NCBI GenBank assembly: GCA_014730235.1
Contig: WJIO01000267.1
Span: forward strand, 1-33,465
Reading direction: 5' to 3'
Origin: Candidatus Poribacteria bacterium
GTDB taxonomy: Bacteria > Poribacteria > DTPJ01 > WJIO01
Length of the DNA stretch: 33,465 bases
Both the position numbers and the translations under genes were made by a program. The notes beneath the pieces are model-generated. The model had not been told where the DNA came from and did not search any database. It saw only the letters and a program-made list of their open reading frames with translations. Within the stretch, counting starts at the first letter, position 1; every line of letters begins with the position of its first letter. Shown one piece after another: positions 24,795-31,889 of the stretch.

Positions 24795-25630
24795 TATACC
24801 TTAACCTTTTTACGTGCCTTATGTCTTGAAATTAAATAAACTACATTACCCAGCAAAACAAGAAATATAATTGCTAAATGCGCCATTGACTGGGCGTTCA
24901 TACCCAGAGTAGCTTTCCCGGTAAGTTTCACCAGCTTTTCATATTCTGCCGCTCCTTTTAATCCCCCGATTAGACCCACAAGTTGTCCTGCCTTTAGGTA
25001 TGGATAAAGACCTGAAACCATTACACCAGTACAACCTGAAGCGATCTTCTGACCGTATCTTGAGCCTGCATAGGCGATCCATGCTTCAGGCGTATTACCT
25101 GAACCCAAATCAATCACTAAAGCTATATCTCTGTAGTTTTTGATATTCTTCATCATGGAAATTTCGGTTACAGGACGATTCATGTAGTCAGTGGGAAACG
25201 GATCTGCAATGTCTTCGCCTATACCCAGCATTGTAGCTTCGAAGTTCGGCTTATAACCAAGATAAACGTAGTCCTGAAGCTCCTGGTAACTACAGCTTTC
25301 AGCCATTTCTTTTAAAGCTGTATCACCTATAGTTGCGGCGCTAGAATACAATGTCATCCCGATAATTTTTAGCTTTCTGGAACAACAGTGTTTTAAAACA
25401 GCCAGGGACATGGGATATAATTCAGGCATTGTAGATGGGCTATAATTAAAACCCACCAGTACCACCGAACCCTCTGGCAAAGCCTCAATAAAGTCATATA
25501 CGCTTCTAACTGGTTGTGACACATACACAGGCATGTGAAAAGGCAGGATAAAAGGCACAAGCACAGCTACTGCTATTACCAGATATATATAACGCCTGTC
25601 TATATTGAGCAGTCTTTCAGTCAAAGACAT
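24794..25630 (-). CDS. Uncharacterised membrane-anchored alpha/beta protein (cluster gene 4)
   Basis: A 278-residue protein with one N-terminal helix (about 13-32) and one C-terminal helix (about 249-269) followed by a basic tail (RHKARKKVKV). The roughly 210 residues between look like a soluble alpha/beta domain with alternating strands (GSVVLVGFNYSP, LKIIGMTLY, DIALVIDLGSGNTPEAW), probably outside the cytoplasm. The strand-loop patterns suggest a Rossmann-like fold, but no catalytic motif is recognised. It is tightly coupled to the next gene. The two-anchor layout resembles the DUF6754 protein two genes upstream. Confidence 0.85.
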   Translation of the reverse strand: MSLTERLLNIDRRYIYLVIAVAVLVPFILPFHMPVYVSQPVRSVYDFIEALPEGSVVLVGFNYSPSTMPELYPMSLAVLKHCCSRKLKIIGMTLYSSAATIGDTALKEMAESCSYQELQDYVYLGYKPNFEATMLGIGEDIADPFPTDYMNRPVTEISMMKNIKNYRDIALVIDLGSGNTPEAWIAYAGSRYGQKIASGCTGVMVSGLYPYLKAGQLVGLIGGLKGAAEYEKLVKLTGKATLGMNAQSMAHLAIIFLVLLGNVVYLISRHKARKKVKV

Positions 25631-25665
25631 TTAATCGTTTCCCAAGAATAAACACATATCACTGA

Positions 25666-26328
25666 TCACTGACTACTACTGGCAAAATGCGATCTTTCGA
25701 TACCAAGAATAATCTTAAGGGATGTGCTTATAGCCCCTAAAGCTGCACCTATCATTATACCGCGTCGTGCTGCCATATTTGGGCCTGACATAACCCATTC
25801 AGCCACCTGTTCGGGCAAAAATGGAACTTTATCCACCCATGATTGAGGAGCTACAGCCTGCCACAGGAAATCACCTATAGGAACTCTTCCGAACATCACA
25901 ATCACAGCGGCAATCAACAAAAGTGTAGCATCCAGTGTCCTCGCTCTGAAAGCCCGATAAGCCGCTGATGCCATGAAAAAAGCCAGCAGGGAGAACATGG
26001 TAGCATCCAGGGGGATATTTATATTCTGGAATATCCATACAAATAGCTTTCCCCTTGTTCCTCCAATAATACCGGCAGAGGCTGTAACTATAAGTCCGGC
26101 AAAGACCACTACACTGTAAAACCAGCCTGGAGAACGTCGGGTTATTCTTCGAAAATGAAGTCTTACCAGAGTTCCAATGCCTATTATCAGAGCAAACACA
26201 CCGATAATCCTGGCCCAATTTAATATACCTCTATATACACTTATAAAACCGGGGTGGGGTATAAAAAACTGGATAAGCATAAATATACCGCATACAAAGC
26301 TTATTATAAGAGGTATTTGACGTTTCAT
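25666..26328 (-). CDS. Uncharacterised six-helix membrane protein (cluster gene 3)
   Basis: I do not recognise this 220-residue protein. Predicted membrane helices lie at about 4-22, 31-53, 66-90, 105-125, 130-150 and 188-206. An Arg-rich loop (RLHFRRITRRSPG) between helices 2 and 3 suggests a cytoplasmic face. The stretch between helices 5 and 6 (about 150-187) is amphipathic. It lies 24 nt after the FN3-membrane protein gene and 35 nt before the alpha/beta protein gene. Confidence 0.85.
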   Translation of the reverse strand: MKRQIPLIISFVCGIFMLIQFFIPHPGFISVYRGILNWARIIGVFALIIGIGTLVRLHFRRITRRSPGWFYSVVVFAGLIVTASAGIIGGTRGKLFVWIFQNINIPLDATMFSLLAFFMASAAYRAFRARTLDATLLLIAAVIVMFGRVPIGDFLWQAVAPQSWVDKVPFLPEQVAEWVMSGPNMAARRGIMIGAALGAISTSLKIILGIERSHFASSSQ

Positions 26329-26352
26329 AGATTTTACAATTTGCCTTTATTC

Positions 26353-27477
26353 TTACCTGAATAGATTAGTAAACCATTGGTAGCCCAAAAGCTGTAATAT
26401 AACCCCAATAATAATGCACGCAATGACAATCAGTTTGCCTATATCCTGACCCTTCAAACTTCCCAGCAGTAGGGGATCTTTAGAAAGATATGCGCTGGCG
26501 GCATAAAGCTCTTCGCCCATTAATGTGTAATCACAGGAAGCGATAAAGAAAGGTAATTGAGTAATAGAATCTGTACCTGCCACTTGGATCGTGCCGCTTA
26601 CGTTACCCACTTCAGCCAGTATAAGGGATTCGGCCATAAATGCGCCCATGTAAAATATAGCCGCAGGTTTCTCGCGAATAATCATACCATCAACAGCGGC
26701 GGCATAGGCAAACTGTTCTTCAGTTATGAAAAATACGTTTTCCTGTCTGTAAGTATCCGGTCTGCCCGCGTCCATATGGGCGTTGCGTATTATTTCACGT
26801 TCAATATTCATCACCACAGGATCGCTGCATGGAACTAAAAGCGGAGTTTCATATTCAGCCGCCATGCGGGAAATTCTGGAAAGGATGTTCATAGAGGCAA
26901 TAGTAGCCATGCTTCTTATGCCACCTATGCCTGAAACGTATAATATAGATTTGCCCATTTCCGTTGCTCTGCCGATGGCTTCATCAATGGCCTCAAGGCC
27001 GGGTATGCGTCGGATTGTGAGTTTTTTGCCCGATTTAGCGTGGTATATGAAAAATATCAGTATACCCGATATTATTAAAACACCCCCAGCAGTAGGCAAA
27101 AGAGATTTATCAAACCATTGGGCCTTCGGTACAACAGGGCCTATCATGGGTGAGTTTGCCACAACACCATCGTTATATATGGTCTGTATAATGTAATAAT
27201 AACCTTTACCTCGGGTGACTTTATTATCAATATATCTATTAACACCGGGTTCTGCATTTCCAATCGGTTTCATATCACCTATGGTTACCTCAGATCGGAA
27301 AATGCGATATGATTTTATCCTCGGGAATTCTGTATCAACTTCCCATTCAAGTATAATACTCCCTCCGTTGTCATTTGGCGTATCAATTCCCCTGAGATTT
27401 GCTGTTTCGGCTGTGGATATAATTGGCAGGATAGGAATGAAGAATAATATTATTATTGCTAAAATTTTCCGGTTCAT
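26353..27477 (-). CDS. FN3-containing membrane protein, DUF6754-like (cluster gene 2)
   Basis: A 374-residue protein. Residues 1-23 look like a signal peptide. Residues 25-115 form a fibronectin type III-like domain (SIILEWEVDTEFPRIKSYRIFR, GYYYIIQTIYNDG). A helix at about 128-147 and a final helix at about 348-366 bracket an alpha/beta domain (GLEAIDEAIGRATEMGKSILY, FFITEEQFAYAAAVDGMI, GTDSITQLPFFIASCDYTLMGEELYA in parts). That middle domain recalls the family annotated as DUF6754, from memory only. No function is known. It starts 10 nt after the barrel-sandwich/KOW protein gene. Confidence 0.8.
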   Translation of the reverse strand: MNRKILAIIILFFIPILPIISTAETANLRGIDTPNDNGGSIILEWEVDTEFPRIKSYRIFRSEVTIGDMKPIGNAEPGVNRYIDNKVTRGKGYYYIIQTIYNDGVVANSPMIGPVVPKAQWFDKSLLPTAGGVLIISGILIFFIYHAKSGKKLTIRRIPGLEAIDEAIGRATEMGKSILYVSGIGGIRSMATIASMNILSRISRMAAEYETPLLVPCSDPVVMNIEREIIRNAHMDAGRPDTYRQENVFFITEEQFAYAAAVDGMIIREKPAAIFYMGAFMAESLILAEVGNVSGTIQVAGTDSITQLPFFIASCDYTLMGEELYAASAYLSKDPLLLGSLKGQDIGKLIVIACIIIGVILQLLGYQWFTNLFR

Positions 27478-27487
27478 CGAAATCTCT

Positions 27488-28609
27488 CTATAAACTTGTG
27501 ATCTCTACATTAGCCCTGGGTAAGACAACTATTTCTGATATATCTTTTATCTTTACCTTTAGAACCCTTACTCTTGCCTCAGTTTCAAGTTCCTGAAGTT
27601 CAGATATTAATTCAGTAACTTCACCTAATTTACCGAAATATGGTTCTCTAATTATTCGGACTTCCGAACCTACAGACATCCGGGTCTGGCTATCATCTAA
27701 ATCAACTTGAGCGTCATTGACATCAGGAATAATAACCTCTGGTCTTATAACACCAGCCCGGATCTGTGTTGCACCACTTATAGATGCTTTCATACCCGCG
27801 TGGTTTTTAAACAGGTTAAAAGTTCTTTCAGCCATTGCTATTTTACCAAATCCCTCAGTTATCATGAGGGTAAAGGGTAGATCTTCAGAACCGGTTATGG
27901 CAACGCCTATTTCATACCCCAGTAATTCCTTCAGATCGTTATCGTCAATGCCGCCTGTGACAATACCTTTTATACCTATGTCTTCAGCTTTTTTAATAGC
28001 TTTAACACTTACCAGAGAACCACCTACAACAATTTTACCAGATAAATCATCCGATAGCTTATCAGGAGTTAAAATATCCCCTGGATTATCACAGGCTACG
28101 ACAAGTGTTCCGATGGCTTCGCCGCCTATGCCAAATATTCCCTGGATAAAAGTTCCGTAAGTTTCAATTTTAACACCTTCGTTTTCCAGTATGTCAATAA
28201 CTGTGCCTGATACATAGGCGTTTATCTCAACGGGTATTTCCGGCTTTCGGATTATAACCTGACCTGTAATGTCCGAAATGCTTTCAATTTTTCCATCCAC
28301 AGGGGAGCGCCACTGGGTTTTGAATAAACCAAATATGCCTTTTGTAGAGGCCAGAATTTCATCTTTATCTACAGGTTCACCGGCTTTTTTTAGCATTATA
28401 TACTTAACTTCATCAGGTTGAACACCCAATATATTGGCTACATTTGCGGATTGTACCTGACCGGGAAGTTGGGTTCTGGCCACGAAAGTCTCCGCATCCA
28501 CATGTTGGCCTATCTGGACAATAGTATCACCGGGTAGCGGCAAACGACGGAGTCTTACTAATTTTACCCCGCTGGAAACTTTTAAGCCGGGAGTATAAGC
28601 ATTAGTCAT
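27488..28609 (-). CDS. Uncharacterised barrel-sandwich/KOW domain protein (cluster gene 1)
   Basis: A 373-residue protein without signal peptide or membrane helix. Residues 20-145 look like a barrel-sandwich (lipoyl/RnfC-like) region: LPLPGDTIVQIGQHVDAETFVA, then WRSPVDGKIESI and VSGTVIDI. Residues 150-290 look alpha/beta (GKIVVGGSLVSVKAIKKAEDIGIKGIVTGGID). Residues 312-370 match a KOW-like motif (GSEVRIIREPYFGKLGEVTEL, LPRANVEI). No Cys cluster or lipoylation motif is present, so it is not RnfC. As the first gene of the cluster it could be a cytoplasmic partner of the four membrane proteins. No convincing ribosome-binding site precedes the ATG. Confidence 0.8.
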   Translation of the reverse strand: MTNAYTPGLKVSSGVKLVRLRRLPLPGDTIVQIGQHVDAETFVARTQLPGQVQSANVANILGVQPDEVKYIMLKKAGEPVDKDEILASTKGIFGLFKTQWRSPVDGKIESISDITGQVIIRKPEIPVEINAYVSGTVIDILENEGVKIETYGTFIQGIFGIGGEAIGTLVVACDNPGDILTPDKLSDDLSGKIVVGGSLVSVKAIKKAEDIGIKGIVTGGIDDNDLKELLGYEIGVAITGSEDLPFTLMITEGFGKIAMAERTFNLFKNHAGMKASISGATQIRAGVIRPEVIIPDVNDAQVDLDDSQTRMSVGSEVRIIREPYFGKLGEVTELISELQELETEARVRVLKVKIKDISEIVVLPRANVEITSL

Positions 28610-28640
28610 AGATTTTTTGTGAATCAGACACGCTAATAAA

Positions 28641-28727
28641 GATTAAAAATTTAATCGGGTAATCTCCTGTGCTTATATTTGTCATTCTGAGTTTTTCTTT
28701 TTTGCTCAAGCTTTTTCTAAAAGCTTG
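28641..28727. repeat. Small hairpins in the leader of the five-gene cluster
   Basis: A 7-bp palindrome (GATTAAA/TTTAATC, 28641-28656) and a 9-bp stem with TCT loop (CAAGCTTTT/AAAAGCTTG, 28707-28727) are present. The second is flanked by GTCATTCTGAG and CGAAGAATCTCAT, pieces of a repeat common in bacterial intergenic DNA. No U-tract follows in the minus direction, so I do not call it a terminator. Confidence 0.45.
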
Positions 28728-28863
28728 AAGCGAAGAATCTCATTTCCCTCCTTTGCAAAGGGGTATCAAAGAGAATTTTTTAGTGAGGTCTAGTGTTTAT
28801 TACCCGATTTATTAATCAATCTTCATAAGCGTGCCTGATCTTTAAGATTTATGGCTCCTCCGA

Positions 28864-28881
28864 ACTAAACCCGGAAGAATC
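28864..28881. repeat. Orphan MITE right end (copy E)
   Basis: ACTAAACCCGGAAGAATC matches the right terminus of the family. No left terminus or flanking duplication was found nearby. It lies 18 bp beyond the 3' end of the lipoprotein gene. Confidence 0.55.
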
Positions 28882-28898
28882 AGATTCTATGTTATTTA

Positions 28899-29999
28899 TT
28901 ATCGGACAAAAGTAAGAGTTCCCATAACTGGTACAAGACCTTTAAAAGACATGGCTTGTATTGTATATGTTTCACCAGCTACCATCTTTGGCGCATTGGG
29001 AAAATCTGCTTGAGCATTGACCGGCACTACACCATATTGAAAAGGCCCGGCAAGACCCGGCCCCTGTTCATCATTTGCTGTGAATCCCCATACAGGCAAA
29101 AAGCCTTTTGATACCATGAGGACATGTACAGGTTGGGATATCTGGATAGAAGGATTTGCACCAGCACCTACTGTTATTATAATATCGCCATCCTGATTAT
29201 CACCCGGATTTATCTGGTTATCGGGGACATCAGGCTGGTTAGGTACATTGGGTATGTCTCCACCATTCCCCGGGTTATTATCTGGTTCATCTGGCAGATC
29301 TCCTCCTCCAGTATCAGGAAATCCTCCACCGCCGATGTCAGGAATTCCAAGAGGTTCCGCGTTTTCTGCTTCCTGCTTTGATATGCTTCTTGTAGCACCA
29401 TCTTTGCCAAAATCGTAAAGTGTTGTGGTTACCTCACCGTTGTCTGTAGTCTTTACTACGCTGAAAGGAACTTCAGAACTTACTTCGTTTTCAGTAACAC
29501 CATATTGATCCGTTATTTTGTATTTAGTTGTATCCACAGTTTTACCCGTGGGAGTCGTATATTGACCATCGCCTATTTTTTCATACTTCTCAGTATTCTC
29601 TTCAACCATTCCGGGAACATCGGATATATCCATATCCATCCTGATAACCTTGTTCCCTTGCTTCATAAAAGCAAAAGCGGTGGTCTGGGTAGTGTAATCA
29701 ATCCATATCTGCATTATAGAAAGCTGACCACTTTCAGTAGTTTCATATTCCATAACGTAGCATTGTTTACCCTCAAGAGTATCAATTCCTATACTTTCCA
29801 TCTTGTATTCTCCGCCGGGGGTTGTATATTCTGACCATGAACCCGATGAAGGAATACTTGCATATCCATTTCCCGGATTTTCACCGTTCATATCCGGTCC
29901 TACAAGGTCTCCTTCTTCCTCATCATCTCCGCCGCAGCCTGTAAGTAAAACCGCTGTGAAGATGAGAAAAATAGAAATTATTGATAAATATCTAAACAT
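28899..29999 (-). CDS. Uncharacterised lipoprotein
   Basis: A 366-residue protein with a lipoprotein signal peptide and lipobox LLTGC (Cys22), followed by an acidic stretch (GGDDEEEGDLVGP). Residues 50-205 form a beta-rich region with Thr-rich repeats. Residues 214-272 are a Gly/Pro/Asn/Asp linker (GGGGFPDTGGGDLPDEPD). A beta domain of about 95 residues ends the protein (GFLPVWGFTAND, MVAGETYTIQAMSF). No family is recognised. GGAGG lies 7 nt before the ATG. It is 48 nt after the outer-membrane protein gene and shares its transcript; both probably act at the outer membrane. Confidence 0.85.
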   Translation of the reverse strand: MFRYLSIISIFLIFTAVLLTGCGGDDEEEGDLVGPDMNGENPGNGYASIPSSGSWSEYTTPGGEYKMESIGIDTLEGKQCYVMEYETTESGQLSIMQIWIDYTTQTTAFAFMKQGNKVIRMDMDISDVPGMVEENTEKYEKIGDGQYTTPTGKTVDTTKYKITDQYGVTENEVSSEVPFSVVKTTDNGEVTTTLYDFGKDGATRSISKQEAENAEPLGIPDIGGGGFPDTGGGDLPDEPDNNPGNGGDIPNVPNQPDVPDNQINPGDNQDGDIIITVGAGANPSIQISQPVHVLMVSKGFLPVWGFTANDEQGPGLAGPFQYGVVPVNAQADFPNAPKMVAGETYTIQAMSFKGLVPVMGTLTFVR

Positions 30000-30031
30000 T
30001 TATAAGCCTCCAGAATAAGAATAACAAATCC

Positions 30032-30055
30032 AATATATCTAATATATCTAATATA
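30032..30055. repeat. 9-bp direct repeat (AATATATCT), about 2.7 copies
   Basis: Two full units and one partial unit lie between the outer-membrane protein and lipoprotein genes. The repeat overlaps the stop codon of the former. It looks like simple AT-rich slippage. Confidence 0.6.
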
Positions 30056-30617
30056 ACTGTACTAATATTGCCCCAGTAAGCCATATTGTATCATGGCCAT
30101 TTATAACATATTTGGCCTGTCCGGTAAATTTCATATTAGAGCCAACAGGTATATCAACGCCACCACATACATGGAAAGCAATATCCAGATCAGTGTCGGA
30201 AGTATCTACACCAGACGCTCCCCACCAGGATTCATCAATTCCAGCAGTCCATTCAGAACTCCATCGGGAAATAGCAAGTCCCAGACCACCACCAGCAAAT
30301 GGTGTGAAACTTCCACCTGTGGTAAAATCATACTTGGCTGTTCCACCGATAATTATAGTCATCCATGACCATTCATAACCCGGTACTTCCCATGAATCAC
30401 CCCAGTAATCCACTGTTCCCTCAAGTCTTACCTGGGGAGTTATGGTTCCCAGATCACCAACAACACCAAGACCCAGAGTTGTATCAGCTTCTCCGTCGGG
30501 AAGCACAATACCCAATTGCCCCCCGATCCCTTTCAAAGCAATCTCAGCCGGGGTATTTAAAACAAAAAACAGCATAAACGATGAGACCAGAAGTATTGAC
30601 AACGTTAATTTTTTCAT
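30048..30617 (-). CDS. Putative outer-membrane beta-barrel protein
   Basis: A 189-residue exported protein. Residues 1-25 are a signal peptide (KKLTLSILLVSSFMLFFVL). The rest is Gly/Trp/Thr-rich with alternating strands (GGQLGIVLPDGEADTTLGLGV, TPFAGGGLGLAI), and the C-terminus ends in an aromatic residue (GAILVQLY), typical of outer-membrane barrels of the OmpA/OmpW-like size class. The substrate or role is unknown. AAGGAG lies 5 nt before the ATG. A 461-bp leader with a MITE insertion lies between it and larE. Confidence 0.8.
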   Translation of the reverse strand: MKKLTLSILLVSSFMLFFVLNTPAEIALKGIGGQLGIVLPDGEADTTLGLGVVGDLGTITPQVRLEGTVDYWGDSWEVPGYEWSWMTIIIGGTAKYDFTTGGSFTPFAGGGLGLAISRWSSEWTAGIDESWWGASGVDTSDTDLDIAFHVCGGVDIPVGSNMKFTGQAKYVINGHDTIWLTGAILVQLY

Positions 30618-30750
30618 TTTTTTCTCCTTAAAATTTAAGTGTTTTCCAGAAAATATTTACAACTGTTCCCTTAATGGGCGAAACCTATTATCCCCCCTTA
30701 ATAAGCTGTCAGGGATATGTTTTTTACTACATAATGCTGTAAAACATTTT

Positions 30751-30936
30751 GGTTCTTCCGGTTTTAGTGTGGAAATAATAAAATATTATCTAACAAAAAA
30801 ATATCCTCTGTTTGTCATTCCTGCGAAAGCAGGAATCCAGTAGATGAAAGGGTTTACTAAATCTGGATTCCTGCTTTCGCAGGAATGACATACTTATACA
30901 GGTTTTCATTTTTACCACACTAAACCCTGAAGAACC
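30751..30936. mobile_element. MITE copy F (186 bp) with perfect 8-bp target duplication
   Basis: The ends (30751-30772 and 30915-30936, GGTTCTTCC...GTGTGG) match at 20 of 22 positions. The flanking 8-mers are identical: AACATTTT at 30743-30750 and at 30937-30944. It is larger than copies B and C because its centre (30814-30889) holds a composite palindrome. It lies in the leader of the outer-membrane protein gene. Confidence 0.9.
30814..30889. repeat. Composite palindrome inside MITE copy F
   Basis: Two 27-bp arms (30814-30840 and 30863-30889) are perfect reverse complements around a 22-nt loop. Each arm is itself a small hairpin (ATTCCTGC/GCAGGAAT around GAAA or TTTC). The 26-bp palindromes of copies B and C look like this unit with its middle removed. 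Confidence 0.85.
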
Positions 30937-31041
30937 AACATTTTTATAATTGGTTCTAAAATTCTCCCTTTCCCAAAGGGGGATTGGAAATCTTAAAGAA
31001 TTTTCCTGAAGTTGCTGAAAAACCAAAAAAGATATTTCCAC

Positions 31042-31070
31042 ATTATAAAGCCTTATTATCCTTTAATCAA
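31042..31070 (-). promoter_or_regulatory. Sigma70-type promoter upstream of the outer-membrane protein gene
   Basis: On the minus strand TTGATT (31065-31070) and a perfect TATAAT (31042-31047) are 17 bp apart. The start would be near 31035, giving a leader of about 420 nt that passes through MITE copy F before reaching the barrel-protein gene. Confidence 0.5.
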
Positions 31071-31078
31071 GATTTTTT

Positions 31079-31879
31079 TCAGCTTTTTAGAACCTCATTC
31101 ATACTTCCTGTCCTGTAACCCTGGAGATCCAGTGTTACATATTTGTAGCCGATGTTTTTAAGCTTCTCAACAATTTGCTTCCGATTATCCATTACCCCGG
31201 CCATATCCGATTCAGCAACTTCTATCCGGGCTATCTGATCATGATGCCTTACACGAAGGTTAACAAAACCCATTTCCCGCAGGACATTCTCGGCTTTGTC
31301 AACAGTTTTTAGCTTCTTGTCTGTAATCTCTTCACCATAGGGGAAACGAGATGCCAGACATGCGTATGAAGGTTTATTCCACGTTGGAAGACCAAAATGT
31401 TTTGACAACTCTCTTATATCGTCTTTTGTTATCTTCGCCTCCAGTAACGGGCTCCGGGCTTCTGATTCAGCCAGGGCTTGCATGCCTGGTCGGTGATCCC
31501 CCTTGTCGCTGAAATTTGTGCCATCAATTACATACTTAAAACCTTTTTTATCGGCAAAATTCCGCAGTATTTTAAGTATTTCCCTTTTACAATAATAACA
31601 GCGATCCGGTGGATTCTCTGAAAATTTTGGTATATCCAAAGCCCTGGTTTTGATGGTATAATGTTCTGTGCCTATACTATCGGCGTATTCCTTTGCTTCC
31701 TTGAACTCCCAAAGGGGGTGTACTTCCGATTCTACAGTAACGGCTACAGCCTTTTCACCAAGAACATCATAGGCGATTTTGGCAAGAAATGTACTGTCAA
31801 CGCCGCCAGAAAAAGCAACTACAACGCTTTCCATAGAATGCAGTATGTTTTTAAGGGAATCAAGCTTTTTTTCCAGCAA
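31079..31879 (-). CDS. larE: LarE-type ATP-dependent sacrificial sulfur transferase family protein
   Basis: A PP-loop ATPase family protein. LarE supplies sulfur to the nickel-pincer cofactor of lactate racemase by giving up its own Cys sulfur. The motifs are VVAFSGGVDSTFL, RCYYCKREI, GTNFSDKGDHRPGMQALAE and YACLASRFPYGEEI; the Cys in the last (about 174-177) is at the position of the sacrificial Cys of Lactobacillus LarE. The TTG at 31879 is preferred because GAGGTG lies 6 nt upstream. The GTG at 31888 overlaps that site. It starts right after pdxJ. No larA, larB or larC is in the window, so another sulfur-transfer role is possible. Confidence 0.85.
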   Translation of the reverse strand: MLEKKLDSLKNILHSMESVVVAFSGGVDSTFLAKIAYDVLGEKAVAVTVESEVHPLWEFKEAKEYADSIGTEHYTIKTRALDIPKFSENPPDRCYYCKREILKILRNFADKKGFKYVIDGTNFSDKGDHRPGMQALAESEARSPLLEAKITKDDIRELSKHFGLPTWNKPSYACLASRFPYGEEITDKKLKTVDKAENVLREMGFVNLRVRHHDQIARIEVAESDMAGVMDNRKQIVEKLKNIGYKYVTLDLQGYRTGSMNEVLKS

Positions 31880-31889
31880 TATATTCACC

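Larger units (their letters stand above)
30618..31078. other. Intergenic region holding MITE copy F and a promoter
   Basis: No gene is supported in this 461-bp stretch. Starting from the barrel-protein end it contains the ribosome-binding site (AAGGAG), an AT-rich leader, MITE copy F with perfect 8-bp duplications, a short CCCTTT/AAAGGG hairpin (30966-30980) and a promoter-like pair (31042-31070). Short open frames across it (FRRNDK, VIPAKAGIQ) are translations of the repeats. Confidence 0.75.

Noticed and set aside
27488-28609. RnfC-like electron-transport subunit
   Set aside because: Only the barrel-sandwich pattern is similar; there are no Cys clusters for iron-sulfur centres and no other rnf genes.
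28707-28727. Hairpin as terminator of the lipoprotein transcript
   Set aside because: On the minus strand the stem is followed by A-rich, not U-rich, sequence.
30442-30843. 133-residue plus-strand open frame ending VIPAKAGIQ
   Set aside because: It is antisense to the barrel-protein gene and finishes in the palindrome; no ribosome-binding site or family match.
1-31000. Possible CRISPR-like array from repeated GTCATTCCTGC units
   Set aside because: The units are kilobases apart, palindromic and inside MITEs; there is no regular spacing and no cas gene.
30790-31041. 83-residue minus-strand open frame containing FLRKQESR and FRRNDK
   Set aside because: It is a translation of the palindromic repeat and MITE end; such peptides are known artefacts of dispersed repeats.
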